From Brevibacillus choshinensis (lineage in GTDB: Bacteria > Bacillota > Bacilli > Brevibacillales > Brevibacillaceae), in contig NZ_CP069127.1 of the NCBI RefSeq assembly GCF_016811915.1, positions 1,332,001-1,396,000 on the forward strand: a stretch of DNA of 64,000 nucleotides. Direction: 5' to 3'. The position numbers and the translations under genes are program-made. Positions 26,365 to 34,277 of this stretch are shown here, piece by piece. Numbering within the stretch: the stretch's first letter is position 1; each line of letters starts with the position of its first letter. Under the pieces are notes generated by a model that saw only the letters and a list, made by a program, of their open reading frames with translations, ran no database searches and was not told the origin of the DNA.

Positions 26365-27288
26365 ATGTATGATGTGATCATTATCGGCGGAGGTCCCGCA
26401 GGCGCGTCCGCTGCCATCTATACAGCCCGTGGAAACTTGAAGACACTGGTAATCGACAAGGCACCAGGTACTGGAGCACTTGCCCTGACCCATAAAATTG
26501 CAAACTATCCCGGCGTGGAAGGCGAACTCTCGGGGAAAGAATTACTCGAGAAGATGCGCAGACAAGCGGAGGGCTTTGGTGCCCAGTTCATTCAGACTAC
26601 CATTTCTGCGGTCGATGTGGAGGATGAGGTAAAAGCCATCTTCACTGCGAACGGTACTTTTGAAGCCAAGACGGTGATCGTCGCTACCGGTTCGAAAGGA
26701 CGCAACCGCATGCTTCCGGGTGAAGAAGATCTGCTGGGCCGCGGAGTCAGCACATGTGCGACCTGCGACGGCGCTTTTTACGAAGGCAAGCACGTTGCTG
26801 TCATCGGCGACACGGAAGAGGCGGTAGAAGAAGCGCACGCTCTGACCAAATTTGCGGATCGAATCACCTTCCTGGTGCCTCGCGCGGATTTGCAAGGGGT
26901 AGATGGTGTCCCAGAGCTGCCAAATACGGAGATTTTGTTCCGTGCACGCCCGCTCGAGATCGTCGGAAAGAATTCGGTGGAAGGGCTGCGCATTCGCTCT
27001 GCGGAAGGAAATGAAGAAATGCTGAACGTGGATGGCGTCTTTGTATTCCTCTCAGGCAGCAAGCCAGGCACCGATTTCCTGGATGGACAGGTTCCCCTGG
27101 ATGACGAAGGGTTCATGATTTTGGATGAGTTTATGCAATCTTCCGTTCCCGGCGTATTCGGTGCCGGAGAAGTGCGCAAGACTCCTGTCAAGCAAGCGGT
27201 TGTAGCTGCAGCCGACGGAGCTATTGCAGCGATGGCGGTAGACCGATATATTAATAAGCGTTCCAAAATCGTACCTCAATACAAATAA
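26365..27288 (+). CDS. Thioredoxin-reductase-like FAD oxidoreductase (AhpF-like role)
   Basis: This 307-residue flavoprotein has an FAD motif GGGPAG (8-13), a redox pair CATC (131-134) in STCATCDGAFY, and a second nucleotide loop VIGDTEEAVEEA, which departs from the usual GGGDSA of NADPH-dependent thioredoxin reductases and leaves NADH possible. It would pass electrons from NAD(P)H to the glutaredoxin encoded 31 bases downstream. This matches in outline the Clostridium pasteurianum Cp34/Cp9 pair, a split AhpF. ATG 26365 follows AGAGGGGGAG. The two PerR-like boxes upstream predict induction by peroxide. Confidence 0.8.
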   Translation: MYDVIIIGGGPAGASAAIYTARGNLKTLVIDKAPGTGALALTHKIANYPGVEGELSGKELLEKMRRQAEGFGAQFIQTTISAVDVEDEVKAIFTANGTFEAKTVIVATGSKGRNRMLPGEEDLLGRGVSTCATCDGAFYEGKHVAVIGDTEEAVEEAHALTKFADRITFLVPRADLQGVDGVPELPNTEILFRARPLEIVGKNSVEGLRIRSAEGNEEMLNVDGVFVFLSGSKPGTDFLDGQVPLDDEGFMILDEFMQSSVPGVFGAGEVRKTPVKQAVVAAADGAIAAMAVDRYINKRSKIVPQYK

Positions 27289-27319
27289 TCCCTCTAACAG
27301 AAAAAGGAGAGAAACACTC

Positions 27320-27568
27320 ATGGCACAAGCAATCGTATACTCCAGCACAAACTGCGCATTTTGCAAACAGCTGAAAACCTACCTGACTGAACAAAACATC
27401 TCTTTCGAAGAGCGCAATATCGATGAAAACGATGCATACGGTGAAGAATTGAGCCGTCTGGGCATTATGTCCGTTCCGCTTACCCTCATTGGGGACAAGC
27501 AGATCCTGGGCTTCAATCCAAACCGCATCAAAAAGGCACTCGCTGCTTTGGAAGAATCCGCTCAATAA
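27320..27568 (+). CDS. Glutaredoxin-family protein (CAFC)
   Basis: This is an 82-residue thioredoxin-fold protein of glutaredoxin/NrdH type. The redox motif CAFC is at residues 12-15, and the cis-proline lies in MSVPLTLI near 52-59. A family-typical end (LGFNPNRIKKAL) follows. It lies between a thioredoxin-reductase-like flavoprotein and a peroxiredoxin, so its likely job is shuttling electrons between them, the role of the N-terminal domain of AhpF. AAAAAGGAGAG precedes ATG 27320. Confidence 0.88.
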   Translation: MAQAIVYSSTNCAFCKQLKTYLTEQNISFEERNIDENDAYGEELSRLGIMSVPLTLIGDKQILGFNPNRIKKALAALEESAQ

Positions 27569-27623
27569 TGATCTGAATCGACACTCCTGAACCGATCAAT
27601 CAGACACCGAGACCGATTTTTCC

Positions 27624-28121
27624 ATGCTCACCACGAAAAACCTGGAGACGCTGGAAGAGCGCGCCACTCTCGCTGATTACAAAGGAAAATGGCTGATCCT
27701 GTTCTTCTGGCCATTTGATTTCACTTATGTATGCCCGACAGAGGTTACGTCCTTCAGCGACCATGCAGAGGAATTCCGCGATCTGGATTGCGAAGTTTTG
27801 GGTGTATCTACTGACAGCGTGCATACACACCGCGCATGGATCAATACGCCACGCGACCAAAATGGGATTGGTGCTGTAAACTTCCCGCTGGCGAGTGATT
27901 TCAATAAAGAAACGGCTCGTGCCTACGGCGTCCTCGACGAAGAGGCAGGGGCAGCTTACCGGGGCTTGTTCATCATCGATCCAGAAGGAATCCTGCGTTA
28001 CCAGGTCGTGACCGACATGAACGTAGGACGCAGCGTAGACGAAACCTCACGGGTCCTCCAAGCGCTTCAGGCAGGCGGACTGTGCCCTGCGAACTGGAAG
28101 CCAGGGATGAAAACTCTGTAA
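27624..28121 (+). CDS. 2-Cys peroxiredoxin (AhpC-like), N-terminus short
   Basis: This peroxiredoxin, 165 residues as annotated, reduces peroxides with Cys37 (FDFTYVCPTE) as peroxidatic cysteine and Cys154 (GGLCPANW) as resolving cysteine. Homologues normally carry about 10-15 more N-terminal residues ending in an APDF-type motif before TTKNLETL. Here the in-frame upstream codons include DFS just before ATG 27624 but no start codon between it and a stop at 27588-27590, and no ribosome site precedes ATG 27624. Either the start is odd or a base is missing near 27614. It is the last gene of the peroxide operon. Confidence 0.82.
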   Translation: MLTTKNLETLEERATLADYKGKWLILFFWPFDFTYVCPTEVTSFSDHAEEFRDLDCEVLGVSTDSVHTHRAWINTPRDQNGIGAVNFPLASDFNKETARAYGVLDEEAGAAYRGLFIIDPEGILRYQVVTDMNVGRSVDETSRVLQALQAGGLCPANWKPGMKTL

Positions 28122-28160
28122 TATAGGCAAGAGGTACAAGTAAATCTCGCATACTAAAAA

Positions 28161-28192
28161 AATCCGTTGCCCTGGTTGGCAGCGGATTTTTT
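28161..28192 (+). terminator. Terminator of the peroxide-defence operon
   Basis: AATCCGTTGCC pairs with GGCAGCGGATT and is followed by TTTTTT. Confidence 0.85.
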
Positions 28193-28562
28193 GTATTGGA
28201 ATAAAAAAGTTCAAAGACATCGTACATATATGATCATCAATTCTTTACATAGCTTTTTCCAGTTGGTAGCAACCTACCATTTTCGTCTCATGAAAGGAAT
28301 TAATAGCGACGTGAATATGTACCTACTTACAAACAAGATTGGTTCGGATGGCATGTAAGGTTGCAGGACTTACAGCCAAAAAACGTAGGACAATCCGATT
28401 TATTGTGCCGGATTATTACATTTCGGTTACAGCCGTCAAAAAAGCATAATAGTGATTTCAGTCTATGGGAAGGCTTTTGTCCCTATGTTTACAATGACTA
28501 TGTCGGTAGGCCCGCTGAAATTGTTCAGAAGCTCTAGGCGATATATCGGAGGTTGACGGGAA
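28193..28562. other. Long intergenic leader region before the exopolysaccharide locus
   Basis: No coding sequence is supported. TTACAGCC occurs twice, at 28370-28377 and 28427-28434. The second is preceded by TTACA at 28416-28420, exactly 11 bases earlier, a spacing typical of OmpR/PhoP-type tandem sites. A -10-like TACAAT lies at about 28489-28494. A clear -35 and a known riboswitch were not found. Confidence 0.35.
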
Positions 28563-30785
28563 TTGAAACAGAAAAAGAGTCGCGTGAAATGGGTGAGCCT
28601 CACATTGCTGATGGTGGCAGGAATCAGCTCTTTCTGGTGGTTTTGGGATAGCAGCCGCGTAGAGAGCATGGAAACCACGAGCGGCTTCCAGATGAAATTC
28701 CGCACCGCCGGTGACCACATTGAAGTTTATCAAAATCAAAAATGGCAGCCGTTCTTTGTAAAAGGAGTGAACTTGGGAGCCTCGCTGCCCGGTCATTATC
28801 CCGGCGAGCTGCCGATCAAAAAAGAAGATTACCTGCGATGGTTTGCCATGATTGATGAAATGGGTGCAAACGTCATCCGGGTGTATACGATCCATCCCCC
28901 GGAATTTTACGAAGCGCTGGTTGCCTACAATCGGCAAAAAGAGGGGGACCCCCTTTATTTGATGCAAGGAATCTGGAGTCCCGAGGAAATGCTGATTGAA
29001 AAGAAGGACGCCTACTTGCCACAGATTCGGGAAGAGTTTCGTCATGAGATTCAGGATGCCGTAGGGGCTGTTTACGGGGACATCACCATTCCAGAGAGAC
29101 AGGGAAAAGCTAGCGGAAAGTACCGGGCCAACGCCGGACCGTATCTGATCGGCTGGCATACGGGGACAGAATGGGACCCCGTGATGGTGCAGAATACCAA
29201 TAAGCTGCATGCAAAATCCGCTTCCTATCAGGGAGAGCACTTTCAGACGACCGGCAAGTCGACAGCATTTGAAGCGTGGCTGGCCGAGATGGTAGACACC
29301 GTCGCGAAAGAGGAAAGCAAGCAGGGGTGGCAGCATCCGATGACGTTCACGAACTGGGTGACGACGGATCCGCTGTCCCATCCGGGTGAACCGATCTATC
29401 AGGAGGATTTGGTCAGCGTAGACCCTACCCATATTCAACCCGCTTCGTGGGATGCCGGCTATTTCGCCTCCTATCACGTCTATCCGTACTATCCGGACTT
29501 TTTCCGGTACGATCCTGCCCTGCAGCAAGTGAAGAATGGCGAGGGTGAGATCGACACGTACAAAGCGTACCTGCGCCAGCTGAAGGCCTATCATAAAGAT
29601 TTGCCGATTCTGGTGACGGAATTTGGGGTGCCGGCTTCCTGGGGAACCGCGCATCTGGGCAATCTCGGACGGGACCAAGGCGGACACACGGAAAAAGAGC
29701 AAGGAGAAATCAACGCAGAGCTCATGCGCGAGATCGGCGAGGAGGGCTACGCTGGCGGGATTGTATTCGCTTGGCAGGATGAATGGTTCAAGAAGACCTG
29801 GAACACCATGCGATTTGAATTGCCGGAAGATCGACGCTCATTTTGGATCAACGTGCTGACGAACGAATCTCTGTTTGGCATCTTGGGAATGTATCCGAAC
29901 AAAGATGGAGTCCTAAATATGGACGGCGATCGTTCGGACTGGGACAAGATGCAGCCGGAGGAGAAGAAAAAGCTGAATGTGACAGTACCCGGATATGAAG
30001 AAATCTGGATGGCGCACGATGAAGGGTATGTCTATCTCATGGCGCAGCTGGAACATTCTTTTGATCCGCAAAAAGAAGTGCTCTATCTCGGCTTCGACAC
30101 GACGCCGGGAGGAAACCGACACGCGAAGCAGCTGGGCGGCGTCACACTCGATGAGGGACTGGAGACGCTTATTACGCTCGGCAAAGACGAGGAGAGCGAC
30201 ATTCGCATCGCGTCCAACTACGACTTCCATGCGAGACTGTATGGAAAAGCGTACGGGATGATCCCGACCAAAGATCAAGAGTTACGCGATGATTCTGGAG
30301 TTTTCAATCCGTGGAAGCTCGCGGTTGGGCTGGAAATGGAGCCTCCGGACAGCAAAAAATACTACCCGATGGAAGAAGTGGAGGTAGGCAAGCTGCTGCG
30401 GGGAACTACCAATCCGGCAGATGCGAATTACAACTCACTGGCTGCATGGCAAGTGAAGGACAAGGTTGTGGAGATACGGGTGCCGTGGATGCTGCTCGGC
30501 TTTACAGATCCAAGCTCGCTTACCGTCATGAGCTATCAGGGAGAAGGAAAGACGTTTAAAACGGCAACGACAAAAGGGATCCGGGTGCTGCCATGGATCG
30601 GGGATCGAGCGAAGCCAGATTCGACGAGTCTATCCAAAACGACTGCGCCCTTCCACGTGACTCAGCTTCCTGCCTATACATGGCCAACGTGGGAGCAGGT
30701 GCGCTACCACGAGAGAATGAAACAAAGCTACTCGATCTTGCAAAAGACCTATCGAGAAATCCAGCCGTCCATTTTGCAAAAGTGA
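28563..30785 (+). CDS. Membrane-anchored GH-A-like glycoside hydrolase protein
   Basis: This is a 740-residue protein with one N-terminal membrane segment (about 9-28) and the bulk outside. Residues 60-400 look like a TIM barrel of clan GH-A: GVNLGASLPG (68-77), a possible acid/base Glu203 in GWHTGTEWDP, and a possible nucleophile Glu353 in LVTEFGVP. Residues 450-700 form a beta-rich region (WMAHDEGYVYLMAQL, VLYLGFDTTPGG) resembling carbohydrate-binding or DOMON-like sandwiches. TTG 28563 follows GGAGG by ten bases. It opens the polysaccharide locus, so its substrate is probably the polymer made there. Confidence 0.6.
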   Translation: MKQKKSRVKWVSLTLLMVAGISSFWWFWDSSRVESMETTSGFQMKFRTAGDHIEVYQNQKWQPFFVKGVNLGASLPGHYPGELPIKKEDYLRWFAMIDEMGANVIRVYTIHPPEFYEALVAYNRQKEGDPLYLMQGIWSPEEMLIEKKDAYLPQIREEFRHEIQDAVGAVYGDITIPERQGKASGKYRANAGPYLIGWHTGTEWDPVMVQNTNKLHAKSASYQGEHFQTTGKSTAFEAWLAEMVDTVAKEESKQGWQHPMTFTNWVTTDPLSHPGEPIYQEDLVSVDPTHIQPASWDAGYFASYHVYPYYPDFFRYDPALQQVKNGEGEIDTYKAYLRQLKAYHKDLPILVTEFGVPASWGTAHLGNLGRDQGGHTEKEQGEINAELMREIGEEGYAGGIVFAWQDEWFKKTWNTMRFELPEDRRSFWINVLTNESLFGILGMYPNKDGVLNMDGDRSDWDKMQPEEKKKLNVTVPGYEEIWMAHDEGYVYLMAQLEHSFDPQKEVLYLGFDTTPGGNRHAKQLGGVTLDEGLETLITLGKDEESDIRIASNYDFHARLYGKAYGMIPTKDQELRDDSGVFNPWKLAVGLEMEPPDSKKYYPMEEVEVGKLLRGTTNPADANYNSLAAWQVKDKVVEIRVPWMLLGFTDPSSLTVMSYQGEGKTFKTATTKGIRVLPWIGDRAKPDSTSLSKTTAPFHVTQLPAYTWPTWEQVRYHERMKQSYSILQKTYREIQPSILQK

Positions 30786-30815
30786 AGAGGTAGCATCCAG
30801 AGGAGTGTGAGAGAA

Positions 30816-31982
30816 GTGCAAACACCATTGGCGACGGCATTCCTTTTTCTGTACGTGCTATGCGGTGTGACCATCCTTGGTCTTTTGATCCTGTTCGGAT
30901 TGAAGCTGCGTAATATCGCGGTAGAAAAACGAACCAAAGACTGCTTGGAAAAATACCAGGATTACTTTGTCTACCTGCAGGCGCATGGGGAAGAGGAAGA
31001 ACGTTTGAAAGTGCCTTATGGGAACGTCACGATTGGGGAAAAGCAAATCATTCAGAAAAAGCTGTTCGAGCTGATGGAGCGGTTCACAGGCGTGCATCGC
31101 CAAAAGCTGGGCTGGCTCTGCGAGGATCTGGGATTGGTAGATCTCGACTTGCAACGGCTGAACAGTGCTTGGAAGTGGACGAGGGTAGATGCGGCCTACA
31201 ATCTGGGAGTGATGCGCTCCCGGAGGGCGGTACCAGGTTTGCTGCAGCTGCTGGAAAAGCTCGACTACGACCCGAGTCTGTTTATCGTAGCCCGTGCGGT
31301 CGCCAAGTGCGCGCGCAACGGAAACGATCTCGGTGAGATGGTGCGGCAGCTCGTCCGGCATCGCAAAAACTGCCATCCCTTGATCGTGGACATCATCAGT
31401 GAGACAGAGGTGGAAACGGAGCCGCTGTACGTCGCACTCTTGCAGGAAGCCGACCGGGATCTGGTCGAGATCGGATTGATCGGACTTTCCGTCCATCATC
31501 AATCCAATCTGGAGCCGTATCTGCACAAGCTGGTCAACGCAAAGGAAAAAGAGGTGCGAATCAAGGCTGTCAAGCTGCTGTGCAAGGATTCCCGTCTGCT
31601 CACGGACAAGCGCGTGCGAGAGTTTATTATCCATAACGATTGGGAGATTCGAGCAGCGGTAGCCAAAGCGATCGGTTCACTTGGTCTTGCGGTGTACATC
31701 CCGATTTTGAAAAAAGCGGTCAGCGATCCGAACTGGTGGGTCTGCCACCACAGCGCCCGCAGTTTGGCACAGCTGGGTATCGAGGGCTTCCAGGCACTCT
31801 GCGAAATTTTGCAGGAAAATCGATACGGAAGCAATGTGCAGCTGGCCCATCAAGTGGTGCAAGAGGAGCTTGAGAAAGGGAAAAAGCAGCAGGACGACCA
31901 GGAAATGCAGCTTCACTACAATCAAAAGCTGTATCTCTATCAAAGCTCGCGAAGAAAAGCGATCTCAACTGTGCAAGCTTAA
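30816..31982 (+). CDS. HEAT-repeat membrane protein
   Basis: This is a 388-residue protein with a single N-terminal membrane helix (about 5-28). The cytosolic part is helical, and from about residue 110 shows HEAT/PBS-type repeats: RVDAAYNLGVMRSRRAVPGLLQLLEKL, EVRIKAVKLLC, EIRAAVAKAIGSLG, and WVCHHSARSLAQLG. Such repeats are scaffolds for protein contacts. GTG 30816 is ten bases after AGAGGAG; GTG 30807 is too close. Placed directly before the GT2 synthase, it may organise the synthase or its partners at the membrane. No enzymatic motif is seen. Confidence 0.7.
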   Translation: MQTPLATAFLFLYVLCGVTILGLLILFGLKLRNIAVEKRTKDCLEKYQDYFVYLQAHGEEEERLKVPYGNVTIGEKQIIQKKLFELMERFTGVHRQKLGWLCEDLGLVDLDLQRLNSAWKWTRVDAAYNLGVMRSRRAVPGLLQLLEKLDYDPSLFIVARAVAKCARNGNDLGEMVRQLVRHRKNCHPLIVDIISETEVETEPLYVALLQEADRDLVEIGLIGLSVHHQSNLEPYLHKLVNAKEKEVRIKAVKLLCKDSRLLTDKRVREFIIHNDWEIRAAVAKAIGSLGLAVYIPILKKAVSDPNWWVCHHSARSLAQLGIEGFQALCEILQENRYGSNVQLAHQVVQEELEKGKKQQDDQEMQLHYNQKLYLYQSSRRKAISTVQA

Positions 31983-32009
31983 AAATAACAAGCAGGAGGG
32001 GAGGAAGCT

Positions 32010-33452
32010 ATGCGTGATTTTTTGCTCTACTACGGAATGTTCGCCGTCTACTATGTGATTGCGATTAATTCGTTGTATTTCGTCATCATGATGTTCTCCT
32101 TCAAGAACATCATCGGGATCTTGAAAAGCTCCATCTACTCCAGATTTCAGGCGTTGTCCGGATCGGAGCAGGTCCCACCGATTTCGATTCTGGTTCCTGC
32201 CTACAATGAGGAGCTGACGATTATCGAGAATGTGCGGTCACTCCTTTCGCTCAACTATCCGCGCTATGAGGTGATCGTGGTCAATGACGGCTCCAAGGAC
32301 GATACCCTGCAGGTCCTCACTCGCGAGTTCAAGCTGGAGGAATCGGGGCACATGCCTATTCAGCCGCTCTTGCAGACGTCGGATATCCGCGGAATCTACC
32401 ATAACCCGGCTTACCCGAATCTGTATTTGATCGATAAAGAGAATGGCGGAAAGGCCGACTCGCTGAACGCGGGGATCAACCTCGCGCACTACCCGCTGAT
32501 CGCTTCGATCGACGCCGACTCGCTGTTGGAAAAAGATGCGTTGATCCGGATCGCAAAAGTCTACATGGAAAATCCGGAAGAGACAGTCGCAATCGGCGGG
32601 GATATTCGCATCGCAAACGGCTGCAAGATCGAGGATGGCGTCGTCAGTGACATCCGCCTGCCAGACAAGTTCTTGCCGATGATGCAGTCAGTGGAATACC
32701 TGAAGGCATTTCTCGGAGGGCGGATCGGTTGGAGCGCGATCAACGGTTTGATTATCGTGTCAGGCGCGTTCGGTGTCTTCCGCAAAGATTATGTGATCAA
32801 AGTCGGCGGCTATCGCGAAGGCTATCCAGGCGAAGATATGAACATCATCATCAAGCTGCACAAGTACATGCTGGAAAACAAACTTCCTTATCGTGTCGCT
32901 TTCTGCCCGGATGCGGTCTGCTGGACACAAGCCCCGGACTCCTTCCGAATCCTGGGCAGCCAACGTCGCAGATGGGGGCGCGGCAATCTGAAAAACATGA
33001 TCGAGTACGGACAGCATATGGTCCTTCGCCCGAAATACAAAATATTCGGGATGCTTACTCTGCCTTTCAACATCCTGTTCGAGACGCTCAATCCGTACTT
33101 CCGTATCACTGGGCTGCTGGCTCTGATTGGCTACACGCTCATGAACATGACGAATGCGAACGTTCTGCTCTTGTATGGACTGCTCAACATCATTTACGGC
33201 GTACTGCTGGGAGTCGGTGCGCTGCTGCTGGAGGAAATCGCGTTTCGCCGTTATCCTCGTATCCGGGATATCGTCAAAATGCTTTTCTATACAATCTTGA
33301 TGTTCTTTGGCTATCGCCAAATCGGTGTCATCTGGAGATTCCTCGGACACATCGAATACCTGCGCAACAACAACTCGTGGGGAACCATGACACGCAAGAG
33401 CTGGCAAGCTGACGGCAACAAAAACATTTCGAGTTTGGAGGCAAGAGGATGA
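32010..33452 (+). CDS. Processive GT2 family polysaccharide synthase
   Basis: This 480-residue membrane glycosyltransferase carries all four hallmarks of processive family 2 synthases: Asp93 in VNDGS, DAD at 168-170, GED at 274-276 and QRRRW at 318-322. One hydrophobic segment precedes the catalytic domain (about 10-32) and several follow (about 345-440), as in PgaC, hyaluronan synthase and BcsA. It should polymerise an activated sugar at the membrane and export the chain. The donor is probably UDP-GlcNAc and/or UDP-GlcNAcA, given the downstream genes. AGGAGGGGAGG precedes the ATG; the stop overlaps the next start (ATGA). Confidence 0.88.
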   Translation: MRDFLLYYGMFAVYYVIAINSLYFVIMMFSFKNIIGILKSSIYSRFQALSGSEQVPPISILVPAYNEELTIIENVRSLLSLNYPRYEVIVVNDGSKDDTLQVLTREFKLEESGHMPIQPLLQTSDIRGIYHNPAYPNLYLIDKENGGKADSLNAGINLAHYPLIASIDADSLLEKDALIRIAKVYMENPEETVAIGGDIRIANGCKIEDGVVSDIRLPDKFLPMMQSVEYLKAFLGGRIGWSAINGLIIVSGAFGVFRKDYVIKVGGYREGYPGEDMNIIIKLHKYMLENKLPYRVAFCPDAVCWTQAPDSFRILGSQRRRWGRGNLKNMIEYGQHMVLRPKYKIFGMLTLPFNILFETLNPYFRITGLLALIGYTLMNMTNANVLLLYGLLNIIYGVLLGVGALLLEEIAFRRYPRIRDIVKMLFYTILMFFGYRQIGVIWRFLGHIEYLRNNNSWGTMTRKSWQADGNKNISSLEARG

Positions 33453-34255
33453 GTAATCTCGTACCGGCATTTCAGCAGCTACTCGGTGAAATGGAAGCGA
33501 GCCAAACTTCGTGTGGGGTTATTTTGGTGGCTTGCAAAGATCTCGCGAATGATGGAGTGGAAGCGATCAGAAATGCATTTGAAAAGGATACGCCTGACGT
33601 GACCGCCCACTATGCGTACGACAAGACCAAACGTGTGCTGGGTGTGCTCGTGGTAGGGCAAAAGCTGGGCGAAACTCACTTTCACGCCCTGCGAGTGAAG
33701 GAATATTTATTGGAGAGACAACTTTTGTCAGGCAGCATGCTCATCACCAGCCTTTCCGGAGGCCCTCGCTCATCTGGACAGATGCAAATGTCTCGCCAGA
33801 CGCTCATGAAAATGATGCAGGATATCAGAGGAATGGAAGGATTGGGAGAGATTCACATCTACGATCCTGTGGCGGAAGACAGCGTTGAGGACCAGGCGAG
33901 CATCCTGCTCATCAATTCAGACCAGACAGTGAATGAATTTTTGACCATCTATCTGCAGCGGAAAGGCTACCAGGTCAACGTAGCGAGCGATGGTGTGGAG
34001 GGAATGCAGAAATTCCAGGAAGTGCTGCCTGATCTGGTCATCACCGATCTGAATCTGCCGGTGATTAACGGCTATCAATTGATAGAGCGCATCAAGCGGG
34101 CAGAGGTGGATTGCACAAGCAAAATTGTCATCCTGACAGACAAGAGGCTCGAGGAGGATGTCCAAAAATCGTTTGCCCTCGGCGCCTCTGACTATATCAC
34201 CAAGCCATTCTCCCCTGTGGAGCTGGAAGCAAGAGTAAAACGGCTGATTTCATAA
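33449..34255 (+). CDS. Response-regulator receiver protein with novel N-terminal domain
   Basis: This is a 268-residue protein. Residues 1-110 form an alpha/beta domain I cannot assign. The C-terminal half (about 150-268) is a receiver domain with phosphoacceptor Asp200 (VITDLNLP), Thr230 (VILTD) and Lys252 (ITKPFSP). The N-terminal acidic pair usually needed for Mg2+ is reduced: the strand reads LLINSDQT, with only one Asp. It has no output DNA-binding domain. Overlap of start and stop with the synthase gene implies it acts on the synthase or its regulation, rather than on transcription. No kinase gene lies next to it. Confidence 0.75.
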   Translation: MSNLVPAFQQLLGEMEASQTSCGVILVACKDLANDGVEAIRNAFEKDTPDVTAHYAYDKTKRVLGVLVVGQKLGETHFHALRVKEYLLERQLLSGSMLITSLSGGPRSSGQMQMSRQTLMKMMQDIRGMEGLGEIHIYDPVAEDSVEDQASILLINSDQTVNEFLTIYLQRKGYQVNVASDGVEGMQKFQEVLPDLVITDLNLPVINGYQLIERIKRAEVDCTSKIVILTDKRLEEDVQKSFALGASDYITKPFSPVELEARVKRLIS

Positions 34256-34277
34256 AGAGAGAAGGAGTGGAACAAAA

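Noticed and set aside
28193..28562. A c-di-GMP or other riboswitch before the exopolysaccharide locus
   Set aside because: None of the conserved GEMM or ydaO-type sequence elements could be found by eye.
28458..29702. A 414-codon minus-strand open frame
   Set aside because: Antisense to the GH-like gene, no ribosome site, low-quality composition. The plus-strand protein has recognisable motifs.
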